From the NCBI RefSeq assembly GCF_000308375.1, contig NZ_BAFQ01000172.1:1-59137 (forward strand): a stretch of DNA of 59,137 bases, written 5' to 3'. Numbering within the stretch: the first letter of the stretch is position 1; every line of letters begins with the position of its first letter. This document shows positions 25,501 to 33,479 of the stretch, piece after piece. The position numbers and the translations under genes were made by a program. This DNA is from Nocardia aobensis NBRC 100429 (GTDB taxonomy: Bacteria; Actinomycetota; Actinomycetes; Mycobacteriales; Mycobacteriaceae). The notes beneath the pieces are model-generated. The model was not told the DNA's origin, searched no databases, and worked only from the letters and a program-made list of their open reading frames with translations.

Positions 25501-26773
25501 TCCACACCTCGCGGTCGTCGGTGCCGGCGAGCCGTTCGGCCAGTTCCGGGGGGACCGCTTCGCCGCCGAAGATCAGCAGCCGCACCGCGTCGAGCGCCTC
25601 GGCCGGCCACATGGCGGCCAGCGTGGGCACTGTCGACACGATGCTGATCTCGCGGCGCACCAGCCACGGCCCCAGATCCATCCCGCTGCGCACCAGTGCG
25701 CGCGGTGCCGGGACCAGGCATGCGCCGTGCCGCCATGCCAGCCACATCTCCTCGCAGGAGGCGTCGAAGGCCACCGACAGTCCGGCCAGTACCCGGTCAC
25801 CGGGCCCGATCGGCTCCTGCTGCAAGAACATTCGCGCTTCGGCGTCGACGAAGGCCGCGGCGTTGCGGTGGGTGACCGCCACACCTTTGGGGGTTCCGGT
25901 GGAGCCGGAGGTGAAGATGATCCACGCGTCGTCGTCGACGGTGGGCCCGGTCGCGTCGGGATCGGCTGCCACCCGGTCGTCGTCGCGGCGCGTGGCGGTG
26001 CCTTCCGGCCCGGCGGCAGGGTCGTCTCGCCGGGTTGCGGGGGTGTCGTCTCGCTGTATGGCGGTGATGCCCTCGGCGGTGACGACCGCGGCGACCGCGG
26101 CCTCGCCGAAGACCAGCTCGGCGCGTTCCTCCGGATCGTCGGCGTCGACGGGCACGTAGGCGGCCCCGGCGTGCAGGACGGCGAGGATGGTCACGTACAG
26201 CCGCGCGGTTCCCGACGGGATCCGCACGCCGACCCGGTCGCCGCGACGGATACCCGCCGCCCGCAACTCGGCCACCGACGCGTCGATCGCCGCGAGCAAC
26301 TCCTGGTACGTCAGCACCTCGGTGCCGTCGTCGACGGCATCGGCGTCGGGGTATGCGTGTGCTGTTTCGGCGAGGATGTCGACCAGTGTCCGGGGCTGCG
26401 CCGCCGCAGCCCCGCGCAGCAGCGGCGAGACCGGAGCGTGTGACGTGCGCTGCGCGGAGTCCGGGTCGTCGGCCTCGGGTGCCGATTGCCCGTCGGTGCC
26501 GGCCACCGTCCGGCCGGAGGGGCTGACATCTGCGCCGGTTCGGGAGTCGGAGGCGGTCTCGGAGTCTGTCGCGGTCTCGGAATCCGTGCGGGCTTCTGCG
26601 TCCGTCGAAGCTTCGAAGTCTGTCGCGGCTTCTGCGTTCGTCACGGCCTCGGAGTCTGTGAGTGCTTCGGAGTCCGCCAGGGCTTCGGGGGGCTCACCAT
26701 TCGTGTCGCTGCCCGAGGGCGCGGTGGGCGGCGCATCGGCAGCGCCCGCGCCCGACTGCGAACCGACGATCAC
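22502..26773 (-). CDS. Pls/PosA-type single-module peptide synthetase with LbH-like membrane domains
   Basis: A 1,423-residue membrane NRPS. Order: acidic repeat tail (27-80); adenylation domain about 122-620 (IIFTSGSTGTPKG, NTYGPTEAT, SGKVDRDAL); carrier domain DFFDLGGGSLSAAQ at 661-674; then three hexapeptide-repeat soluble domains (about 840-945, 1075-1175, 1310-1415) separated by pairs of transmembrane helices. This matches epsilon-poly-L-lysine synthetase, which polymerises free amino acid on one module without a thioesterase. My eye-read specificity code is D-A-E-S-I-G-T-V-V-K, close to the bacitracin lysine code I remember (DAESIGSVCK), so Lys or a related cationic residue is predicted. 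There is an unusual Asp/Arg-rich insertion at 241-278. The GTG start has only a weak SD. Confidence 0.9.
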   Translation of the reverse strand: MIVGSQSGAGAADAPPTAPSGSDTNGEPPEALADSEALTDSEAVTNAEAATDFEASTDAEARTDSETATDSETASDSRTGADVSPSGRTVAGTDGQSAPEADDPDSAQRTSHAPVSPLLRGAAAAQPRTLVDILAETAHAYPDADAVDDGTEVLTYQELLAAIDASVAELRAAGIRRGDRVGVRIPSGTARLYVTILAVLHAGAAYVPVDADDPEERAELVFGEAAVAAVVTAEGITAIQRDDTPATRRDDPAAGPEGTATRRDDDRVAADPDATGPTVDDDAWIIFTSGSTGTPKGVAVTHRNAAAFVDAEARMFLQQEPIGPGDRVLAGLSVAFDASCEEMWLAWRHGACLVPAPRALVRSGMDLGPWLVRREISIVSTVPTLAAMWPAEALDAVRLLIFGGEAVPPELAERLAGTDDREVWNTYGPTEATVVACAAQLTGTPPVRIGLPLDGWDLAVVDTDGRPVPEGESGELVIGGVGLARYLDPAKDAEKYAPMPTLGWQRAYRSGDMVRNDPAGVIFLGRADDQVKVGGRRIELGELDAALQHLPGVTAAAAAVRTTATGTPILVGYLSTGDDDIDLPRARELLAERLPAALVPRLAVLDELPTRTSGKVDRDALPWPLPGAGGEPGAGLDGTAYWLAGLWHSVLGADIDGLDSDFFDLGGGSLSAAQLVTALRERLPQITVADLYDHPRLGALAEFIDAAAPSEQAPTRHVTPTPRRAQWIQVLASVPLTTLTGLQWLTWLGVVTNIASRFGALPWMPGLSWWWALAGFVLFISPPGRMAICVAGARLLLRGVRPGSYPRGGSVHLRLWTAVRMAEAAGAENLSGAPWMVPFARALGARIGHGVDLHTLPPVTGMLELGDGCSVEPEVDLAGYWIDGDLVHIGEIRIGPGAVVGSRSTVMPGAVIGKNAVIEPGSAVFGKVKAGQSWAGSPAVKVGPAEHRWPATTPPRALHWVLAFGVTSMLLSALPVIALAAGGLLLAWWIRDETTLTGALAHAMLMLPVAALIVLAVFAAVTVVSIRVLSIGLTEGYHPVRSRVGWQAWATERLTDSARTFLFPLYASLLTPLWLRLLGADVGKGVEASTVLLLPKFTKVADGAFLADDTMIAGYELGGGWMHIGGAKVGKRAFLGNSGMTAPGRRVPKNGLVAVLSAAPEKAKAGSSWLGSPPVRLRRTAGDSDTARTFDPPLKLKLARALVETCRLVPVILSFGIGLGVLFTLAWLASGPGYWLAALCSGVVLLIAGAVAGACAVAAKWLIVGRIQRVEHPLWSSFVWRNEVCDAFVETVAAPWFARAATGTAVMNIWLRGLGARIGRGVWCESYWLPEADLVSLGDGATVERGCVVQTHLFHDRIMSMDSVTLDAGATLGPHCVALPAARIGAGATVGPASLVMRGDTVPPSTRWQGNPIAPWPDTRRGK
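26534..26695 (-). repeat. Degenerate 18-bp repeat coding an acidic tail
   Basis: The N-terminus of the Pls-like protein repeats a six-residue unit of the form x-(T/S)-(D/N)-x-E-(A/T) about eight times between residues 27 and 80 (for example ALTDSEAVTNAEA). The DNA shows matching near-repeats of gag/gtc/gcg blocks, so this is a slippage-prone minisatellite whose copy number may vary between strains. Confidence 0.65.
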
Positions 26774-27021
26774 GTTTCTGCCTGCCTCTCCCGTTCCGGC
26801 TATCGGACGTCCGGTTGTCTCACATTGGGGTTACCGTTGCGCAAACACCAGCTGTCCGGTTCACGCGCGTCCGGGCCGCCGCAGCCCCCGGCAGTCGCAC
26901 CGTCGGCCCGCCCTATTGTCCCAACACAACCGCGCACACGGTCTCGCGGGGGCGACGGGCGTTTTCGCTCGCGATATGCCGGGGCACCGCCGGCCGTGAA
27001 CTACCCCGTGCGGCCGGGCGG

Positions 27022-28989
27022 TCAGCTGTCGACGTGAACGTGCGGGCGCTGATTCGGATCGGCGACGGCGCGCCGCAGGATCTCCCGGGTCACCGGCGCC
27101 ACCTCGCCCTCACCGACGAACAGGAATTTCAGCAGGTTGAGCAGCGGATTGCCTTCGGTCCATTCGAAATACACGTGCGGGTTCATGCCGGTGCGGTCGC
27201 GTATCGCGAGCAGGATCGCGGCGATCGAGTTGGGCACCGCGGCGGCTTCGACGGAAAGGATCTTGTAGCAGTCGATTTCGACCGCGCCGACGTGCAGGTC
27301 GGTGGAGAATTCCGAGGCGTCCTTGACGATCACCTCGAGGAACAGGATCGGCGCCTTGGCCGGGATGTGGCTCTCGATCCGCTGTTCGGTTTCCTTCTGC
27401 CGGTAGTCGTCGGGCCGGCGGGCGTCGACGTCGTCGAGGTCGTGGGTGACGATGCGGATGGTGCCCGAGGCGGCGATCTTGTCGATCAGCCAGGCGGCCT
27501 TGTCGTCGAAGTCGACCTCGATGGCCCGGAGTTCGAAGGCGCGCCGCGCCCGTGAGACGAACGACACCACGATGATGGCGATGATGAACAGCGAGGCCAG
27601 CTGCACGCCCTCGGGGCGTTCCACGATATTGGCGATGGTGGTGTAGACGAACACGGCCGCCACGGCGCCGAATCCGAAAGCCTTGCCGCGCTGATGTTTT
27701 CGCGCCGCTGACAGGGTGACGGCGACGGCGGCGGAGGTGATCAGCACCAGCACGCCGGTGGCATAGGCGCCGCCCTGGGCATCGACGTCGGCGTCGAAGT
27801 ACCAGGTGATGCCGAAGGCGATCACCGCGAACACCAGCACCAGCGGCCGGGTGGCGCGCGCCCATTCCGGGGCCATGCCGTAGCGGGGCAGATAGCGCGG
27901 CACGAGGTTCAGCAGTCCGGCCATGGCCGAGGCGCCGGCGAACCACAGGATGGCGATGGTGGAGATGTCGTAGACGGTGCCGAAGCCGTTGCCCAGGTAC
28001 TGGTGGGCCAGATAGGCGAGTGCGCGGCCGTTGGCGGATCCACCGGATTCGAATTCGCGCTCCGGGATCAGCACCACGGTAATGAAGCTGGTGACGATGA
28101 GGAACGCGCTCATGATCAGCGCGGCGGTGGTCAGCAGTTTGCGCGCGCCGACGATGCGGCGTTCCGGGTGCTCCTCGGTGTCGTCGGGGCCGCCCTTGAT
28201 CTGCGGCATCACCGCCACTCCGGTTTCGAAACCCGACAGTCCGAGCGCGAGTTTGGGGAACACCAGCAACGAGATGCCCACCATCGCGAAGACGCTGCCG
28301 TGCTGGGCGGTCATGGCGTGGCCCCAGTCCACGATCAGGTGCGAGGCGGTGGCGACCTTCCACACGCCCACGACCGCGACGACCAGGTTCAAGGCCAGAT
28401 AGACCCCGACCAGCCCGATCGCGATCCGGATCGCCTCGGCGAATCCCTCGAGGAAGATCGCCGCCAACAGAGCGAGGAGGGTGAGGGTGATCGCGAGGCC
28501 GTGCCCGCGCAGCGCGTGCGGCACGAACGGGTTCTCGACGATGTGGGCGGCGCCGTCGGCCGCCGACAGCGTCATCGTGATCACGAAGTCGGTAGCGGCG
28601 AATCCGAGCAGGACGAGGATGAACAGTTTGCCGGTCCAGCGGGGCAGGATGTCGGCGAACATGGCCAGCGACCCGCCGCCGTGCGGGGATTCGCGGGCCA
28701 CCCGCCGATACACCGGCGGCGCGCCCAGCAATGTCAGCGCGACCAGGACCAGCGTCGCCAGCGGGGACAGCACACCGGCGGCCAGGGCGGCGATACCGGG
28801 CTGATAGCCGAGGGTGGAGAAGTAGTCGACGCCGGTCAGGCACATCACCTGCCACCACGACCGTTGGTGCTGTTCTTCGGTCTGCTTCACCATCGGGCCG
28901 GGATGGTGGGAGTAGCGGTCCTCGTCGGCGCCCTGCAGCAACCATTCCGTCAAAGCCGAACGCGGTCGTCCGGTGGCGGTGGCGGTCAC
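27022..28989 (-). CDS. APC family permease
   Basis: A 655-residue transporter with about 12 hydrophobic helices and a cytosolic tail of about 150 residues. The N-terminal motif CLTGVDYFSTLGYQPGIAALAAG and GLSGFETGVAVMPQI are typical of APC-superfamily amino-acid/cation transporters. The GTG at 28989 has GAGGGGG upstream. The tail (from about residue 500, VDFDDKAAWLIDKIAASGTIRIVTHD) is soluble and could be regulatory. The substrate is unknown. The next gene in the same direction is the Pls-type synthetase, 248 bp on; that gap holds no feature I can name. Confidence 0.85.
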   Translation of the reverse strand: MTATATGRPRSALTEWLLQGADEDRYSHHPGPMVKQTEEQHQRSWWQVMCLTGVDYFSTLGYQPGIAALAAGVLSPLATLVLVALTLLGAPPVYRRVARESPHGGGSLAMFADILPRWTGKLFILVLLGFAATDFVITMTLSAADGAAHIVENPFVPHALRGHGLAITLTLLALLAAIFLEGFAEAIRIAIGLVGVYLALNLVVAVVGVWKVATASHLIVDWGHAMTAQHGSVFAMVGISLLVFPKLALGLSGFETGVAVMPQIKGGPDDTEEHPERRIVGARKLLTTAALIMSAFLIVTSFITVVLIPEREFESGGSANGRALAYLAHQYLGNGFGTVYDISTIAILWFAGASAMAGLLNLVPRYLPRYGMAPEWARATRPLVLVFAVIAFGITWYFDADVDAQGGAYATGVLVLITSAAVAVTLSAARKHQRGKAFGFGAVAAVFVYTTIANIVERPEGVQLASLFIIAIIVVSFVSRARRAFELRAIEVDFDDKAAWLIDKIAASGTIRIVTHDLDDVDARRPDDYRQKETEQRIESHIPAKAPILFLEVIVKDASEFSTDLHVGAVEIDCYKILSVEAAAVPNSIAAILLAIRDRTGMNPHVYFEWTEGNPLLNLLKFLFVGEGEVAPVTREILRRAVADPNQRPHVHVDS

Positions 28990-29359
28990 GTGGTCCCCCT
29001 CGGGAGCATCTGTCCGGGCATCCCGGAGTCCAGCGATATCCGGGTCAATGTACGTGGGCCGCCACCGGAGTCGCGCGGACCGGATGCGCTGCCCCGCAGC
29101 ACAAAACGGCAAATCAGACACCATATCCGGCAAATCCGGCGCTGCACCGGCCGGTGACTCGCGTTCACCGGCCGCGTGGCGCTGTGAGCGGAGTCACCCA
29201 CCCCGATATCATCGCAGGTGGATCCCACCGCTCGAGCCGGCCGCGCCGCCGGCGCCCGGTTTGCCGGACCGCCCACCGGGTACCCGTGTGTTTCGTGTCC
29301 CCCGTCGCAGTTTCACGGCCGGGCGCGCAGCAACCGAAAACAGGTGAGGAGGAGCGCGC
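28990..29359. other. Divergent 370-bp intergenic region
   Basis: This holds the 5' regions of the leftward APC permease and the rightward MFS gene. CGGCAAATC occurs twice about 21 bp apart (near 29107 and 29128), the second within CCGG-N5-CCGG. A strong GAGGAGGAG ribosome site precedes the MFS GTG. No convincing gene, RNA or riboswitch is seen. Confidence 0.5.
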
Positions 29360-30676
29360 GTGAGCACCAGCCTGCCGCACGCCCAGCAACGACGTTCGGT
29401 GGCCGCCGCGGCCATGGGTAACGCCACCGAGTGGTACGACTACGGCGTCTACGCGGCCACGGCCTCCTATCTGACCGACGCGTTCTTCCCCGGCTCGCTG
29501 GGCACCCTGGGCACACTGCTCGGTTTCGCCATCTCCTTCGTGCTGCGCCCGATCGGCGGCATGGTGTGGGGTCCGCTCGGCGACCGGGTGGGCCGCAAAG
29601 TCGTGCTGGCCACCACGATCCTGTTGATGGCCGCGGCCACGGGCTGCATCGGCATCCTGCCCACCCATTCGGCGGTGGGTATCGCCGCGCCGATCCTGCT
29701 GATCCTGTTGCGCGTGGTGCAGGGTTTCTCGACCGGCGGTGAATACGGTGGCGCGGCCACCTATATCGCGGAATCGACCGATGAGCGCCGCCGTGGATTC
29801 CTCGGCAGCTTCCTCGAGTTCGGCACCCTGTGCGGATTCGTCGGTGGCTCCACGGTGGTACTGATCCTGCAGGTTCTGCTCTCCGACGACGCGATGGAAT
29901 CGTGGGGCTGGCGGATCCCGTTCCTGCTGGCGGTGCCGCTGGGTCTGATCGGCTGGTATCTGCGCAGCAAGCTCGACGAATCGCCGGTGTTCACCGAGGT
30001 CGCCGAGCATCAGAAGGCCCAGGGCGGGTTGCGGATTCTGTTGCGCGACTACCGCCGCGAACTGCTGACCATCGCCGGGCTGGTGGTCGCGCTCAACGTC
30101 GTCAACTACACGCTGCTGGCATATCAGCCGACCTATCTGCACAACACGTTGGGCATGGGCGATTCCGAGACCACGGCGATGGTGCTGATCGGTCAGATCG
30201 TGATGGCGCTGGTGCTGCCGCTCTCGGGTGCGGTCTCCGACCGGGTGGGGCGGCGGCCGATGTGGCTGGTGTCGCTGGTGGGGCTGGCGGTGCTGGCGAT
30301 CCCCATGTACTGGCTGATGGGTCAGGGTGCGGCGTGGGCGATCGTCGGTTTCGTGGTGCTCGGCCTGCTGTATGTTCCGCAGCTGTCGACGATTTCGGCG
30401 ACGTTCCCGGCGATCTTCCCGACGCAGGTGCGCTACGCGGGATTCGCGTTGGGCTACAACATCTCCACCGCCGCGTTCGGTGGTACCGCGCCGCTGATCA
30501 ACGAGTCGGTCATCGATGCCACCGGCTGGCATCTGTTCCCCGCCTATTACATGGTCGGGGCGTGCCTTGTGGGTTTGGTGGCGTGGTTCTTCCTGCGGGA
30601 GACCGCGGGCGTTTCGCTGGCCGGTACCGAGGTTCCCGACGCGGCCGACGAGGAACCGGTTCCGCAGCCGACCTGA
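29360..30676 (+). CDS. MFS transporter, metabolite:H+ symporter (MHS/ProP-like) family
   Basis: A 438-residue, 12-helix major facilitator. GNATEWYDYGVYAATASYLTDAFFP in helix 1 and LRPIGGMVWGPLGDRVGRK are hallmarks of the MHS group (shikimate, citrate, proline/betaine symporters), as is VVQGFSTGGEYGGAATYIAE. The second GDRxGRR-like loop is SDRVGRRPMW. It imports an organic acid or osmolyte with protons; the substrate is not inferable. The GTG at 29360 has a GAGGAGGAG SD. Confidence 0.9.
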   Translation: MSTSLPHAQQRRSVAAAAMGNATEWYDYGVYAATASYLTDAFFPGSLGTLGTLLGFAISFVLRPIGGMVWGPLGDRVGRKVVLATTILLMAAATGCIGILPTHSAVGIAAPILLILLRVVQGFSTGGEYGGAATYIAESTDERRRGFLGSFLEFGTLCGFVGGSTVVLILQVLLSDDAMESWGWRIPFLLAVPLGLIGWYLRSKLDESPVFTEVAEHQKAQGGLRILLRDYRRELLTIAGLVVALNVVNYTLLAYQPTYLHNTLGMGDSETTAMVLIGQIVMALVLPLSGAVSDRVGRRPMWLVSLVGLAVLAIPMYWLMGQGAAWAIVGFVVLGLLYVPQLSTISATFPAIFPTQVRYAGFALGYNISTAAFGGTAPLINESVIDATGWHLFPAYYMVGACLVGLVAWFFLRETAGVSLAGTEVPDAADEEPVPQPT

Positions 30677-30773
30677 GCCACCCGAGCTCCGGCTTGCGGC
30701 GGATGCCGCGCTCGTGTGTGATCGAGCGAGCCCGCATGCGGCAGGCACGGCCGGGAAGGAACGACGAGCCCAG

Positions 30774-32399
30774 ATGCTCCCATTGGAGTCCGGTGATCCG
30801 GCGACCATCGGCCCGTATCGTCTGCTCGGGGTGCTCGGCGCCGGTGGGATGGGCCGGGTCTATCTGGGCCGCAACGCCGGTGGCCGCACCGTCGCGGTGA
30901 AGGTGGTACGCCCGGATCTGTCCGATGATCCCGAGTTCCGCACCCGATTCCGGCGGGAGGTGGCCGCCGCGCGACGGGTGACGGGTGCGCACGCGGTTCC
31001 GGTTCTGGATGCCGATGTGGAGGCGCAGCGGCCGTGGCTGGCGACCGGGTACGTGGCGGGGTTGTCGTTGCGTGAGGCGGTGGACTCGTTCGGGCCGCTG
31101 CCGGAATCGGCGCTGGTGACGCTGGCGGCGGGTTTGGCGCGGGCGCTGGCCGATGTGCACGCGGCCGGGGTGGTGCACCGCGACCTGAAACCGTCCAACG
31201 TGCTGTTGACCCTCGACGGGCCGCGACTGATCGATTTCGGCATCGCCCGCGCCGTCGACGACGACTCGCTCACCACGACCGGCAAGGTGATCGGTTCGCC
31301 GGGATATATGGCGCCGGAACATATTTCGGGCGATGCGCCGGTGGGGCCGGCGGTCGATGTGTTCGCGCTCGGCGGGGTGCTGGTGTATGCCGCCAGCGGC
31401 AGCGGGCCGTTCGGTTCGGGTGATTCGATTCCGATGCTGTGGCGGGTGATGCAGGAACCGGCTCGGCTCGACGGCCTGCCGGCGGCGTTGCGTCCGATCG
31501 CGGGGGCGTGTCTGGACAAACAGCCCGGCAATCGCCCGACGCCCGCCGATATCGAAAGACAGTGTGCGGCTTTGGGTGAGGCCCGGTCGGGGTGGTTGCC
31601 GGGACCGATCCTGGAGGCGATCAGCCGGCAGGCGGTGATGCTGCTGGATCTGGATTCCGATCCGGCGCCGCACATTCCGTCACCGCGGCCCGGAACGCCC
31701 GAACTTCCCTCGACGCTGATCGGGCCGGCGGGCCGGACCGGCGCCGCTGGGCATCCGAACACACCCGGTGCGCCGTCGCCCTCGCCCTGGGCTCCGCCCG
31801 GCGTCCCCCCGGGCACCGGGCACAGCGAAAGCCCTCTCGCACAGCGGGATTCGTCGCGGCGCCGGGTGGTCGTGATCGGATGCGTGGTGGTGCTGTTGGT
31901 GGCCGCGGCGGTGATCAGTGCCACGCTCGCCTTCCGCAGTGCGTCCTCGGACGGTCCGGGATCGGCAGCCGGTACCGACACCGCGGTGGAGACCGGCGCT
32001 TTCGAGGAGACGTCGACGCCGGAGGCGACGGCCGAGACGACGGCCGCGGCGAGTGAGTTGTCGGCGCTGCCCGCCGATTACGCGGGCACGTGGAAGGGCA
32101 CCGCGACCGACGGGCTGGCCACCTACGACATCGTCGTCACCCTGCGCGCGGGCGCGGTAGGGACGGAGTTGGGTAGTGCGAGCAATACCGGCCGGACCAG
32201 TGGTGTCACTTGCCGGCGCGCCGAAACCCTCACCTCGGCGAGCGAGTCCGTGATCACGCTGCGCGCCCGCTTGGTGTCGGGGCCGACCTGTATGGACGAC
32301 GGCCAGTCCTCCACCCTCACGCTGAACCCGGATCGCACGCTCGCCTATTCGATGACCGGTCCGATCGGCGCTATCACCGGAACACTGCGACGCCAGTGA
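30774..32399 (+). CDS. Transmembrane Ser/Thr protein kinase
   Basis: A 541-residue Hanks-type (Pkn) kinase. The glycine loop is GVLGAGGMGRVYLG (18-31), with Lys43 in VAVKVV, HRDLKPSN with Asp137, DFG at 154-156 and MAPEH at 179-183. A Pro-rich juxtamembrane linker (about 295-355) leads to one transmembrane helix (365-387) and an outside domain of about 150 residues with two Cys (480, 506) that may form a disulfide. The outer domain is not PASTA and is presumably a sensor. ATG 30774 is the only start just before the kinase domain; its SD (GGAAGGA) is somewhat distant. Targets are unknown. Confidence 0.9.
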   Translation: MLPLESGDPATIGPYRLLGVLGAGGMGRVYLGRNAGGRTVAVKVVRPDLSDDPEFRTRFRREVAAARRVTGAHAVPVLDADVEAQRPWLATGYVAGLSLREAVDSFGPLPESALVTLAAGLARALADVHAAGVVHRDLKPSNVLLTLDGPRLIDFGIARAVDDDSLTTTGKVIGSPGYMAPEHISGDAPVGPAVDVFALGGVLVYAASGSGPFGSGDSIPMLWRVMQEPARLDGLPAALRPIAGACLDKQPGNRPTPADIERQCAALGEARSGWLPGPILEAISRQAVMLLDLDSDPAPHIPSPRPGTPELPSTLIGPAGRTGAAGHPNTPGAPSPSPWAPPGVPPGTGHSESPLAQRDSSRRRVVVIGCVVVLLVAAAVISATLAFRSASSDGPGSAAGTDTAVETGAFEETSTPEATAETTAAASELSALPADYAGTWKGTATDGLATYDIVVTLRAGAVGTELGSASNTGRTSGVTCRRAETLTSASESVITLRARLVSGPTCMDDGQSSTLTLNPDRTLAYSMTGPIGAITGTLRRQ

Positions 32400-32435
32400 A
32401 ACTTGTTGCAGCACAATGATTCGACTCAGGCCGTC

Positions 32436-33431
32436 TCAGGAGGGCAGGCGCACGACCGCGATGGCCGGTTCGCTGAGGCTGCCCAGGTACAGGGTGCCGC
32501 CGGATTCGGCGACGCCGGTGACCATCGCGTACCGGTCTGCGTCGCGTTGCAGGTCGTGGACGAGGTTGCCGTCGAAGTCGTAGGCCTGTACCCAGACGGT
32601 GCGGGCGGGTTTCGGCTGCAGCGTTTGCGGAATGGCGCGCACGAGGCGGCGCAGCACGCCGGGTAGCGGAAGCAGCCTGTCCAGGATGGGGTTTCGCGGT
32701 GTGACGAGCGCGGCCCAGATGTGGCCGTCGCTGCCGAGCCCGAGGTTGTCGGGGCAGCCGGGCAGGTTCTCCACGAGGTAGTCGGTGTCACCGGCGCGGG
32801 GTCCGGTGAGGTGGTGGCGGGCGATGCGGTAGCCGCCCGTTTCGGCGACCAGCACGCAGCAGCGGTCGGGGGCCAGGACGATGCCGTTGGCGAATTGCAG
32901 CCCGTCGACGAGGGTGTCGACGCCGCCGTCGGGGGTGCGGCGCAACAGCCGGCCGGTGCCGGAGTGTTCGAGGATGTCGCCCATATAGTCGTCGAGCGGG
33001 TAGCGGCGGGTGGATTCGGAGAAGTACACGGTGCCGTCGGTGTCGGCGACGACATTGCTGGCGAAATTCAGCGGCACGCCGTCGACCCGGTCGCAGAGAG
33101 TTTCCAGAGTGCCGTGCGGGCGGTCCAGGCGCAGCAGTCCGCGGTCGGCGTCGCAGATCAGCAGCGATCCGTCGGCCTCGGCGTGCAGGCCCAGGGGGCG
33201 GCCGCCGGTATGGGCGATCTGCTCGACCGCGCCGGTGGCCGGGTCGACGGCGAGAACGGCGCCGTCGGCGATGCCGGTGAGGATCCGCCCGTCGGGTGCG
33301 AGTACCACGTCCTCGGGGCCGGTGCCGGGGAGTTCGAGCAGCCGCAGCTCGGGCATGGGCGGCTCGCTGTGCGGGGCGCGGGCCCGGGCGGGTGCGGGCG
33401 GGGGAGTCCAACGAGTCGGCTGGAAAGACAT
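32436..33431 (-). CDS. SMP-30/gluconolactonase-like (strictosidine synthase-like) beta-propeller
   Basis: A 331-residue six-bladed propeller protein (GPEDVVLAPDGRILTGIADGAVLAVDP, NFASNVVADTDGTVYFSESTRRYPLDDYMGDILE, LQFANGIVLAPD, GCPDNLGLGSDGHIWAAL). The pattern is that of SMP-30/gluconolactonase/LRE and strictosidine-synthase-like hydrolases, often lactonases or esterases using a bound Ca2+. It is the last gene of the operon with the thiolase-like and DUF3556 genes, 48 bp after the latter. A lactone or sterol-ring hydrolysis role is possible but not shown. ATG 33431 is used; an internal Met at residue 26 is an alternative. Confidence 0.82.
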   Translation of the reverse strand: MSFQPTRWTPPPAPARARAPHSEPPMPELRLLELPGTGPEDVVLAPDGRILTGIADGAVLAVDPATGAVEQIAHTGGRPLGLHAEADGSLLICDADRGLLRLDRPHGTLETLCDRVDGVPLNFASNVVADTDGTVYFSESTRRYPLDDYMGDILEHSGTGRLLRRTPDGGVDTLVDGLQFANGIVLAPDRCCVLVAETGGYRIARHHLTGPRAGDTDYLVENLPGCPDNLGLGSDGHIWAALVTPRNPILDRLLPLPGVLRRLVRAIPQTLQPKPARTVWVQAYDFDGNLVHDLQRDADRYAMVTGVAESGGTLYLGSLSEPAIAVVRLPS

Positions 33432-33479
33432 GACTCACCATACCCACGCCCGGTGACCGCGCCCGCGGTCGCGCCGATG

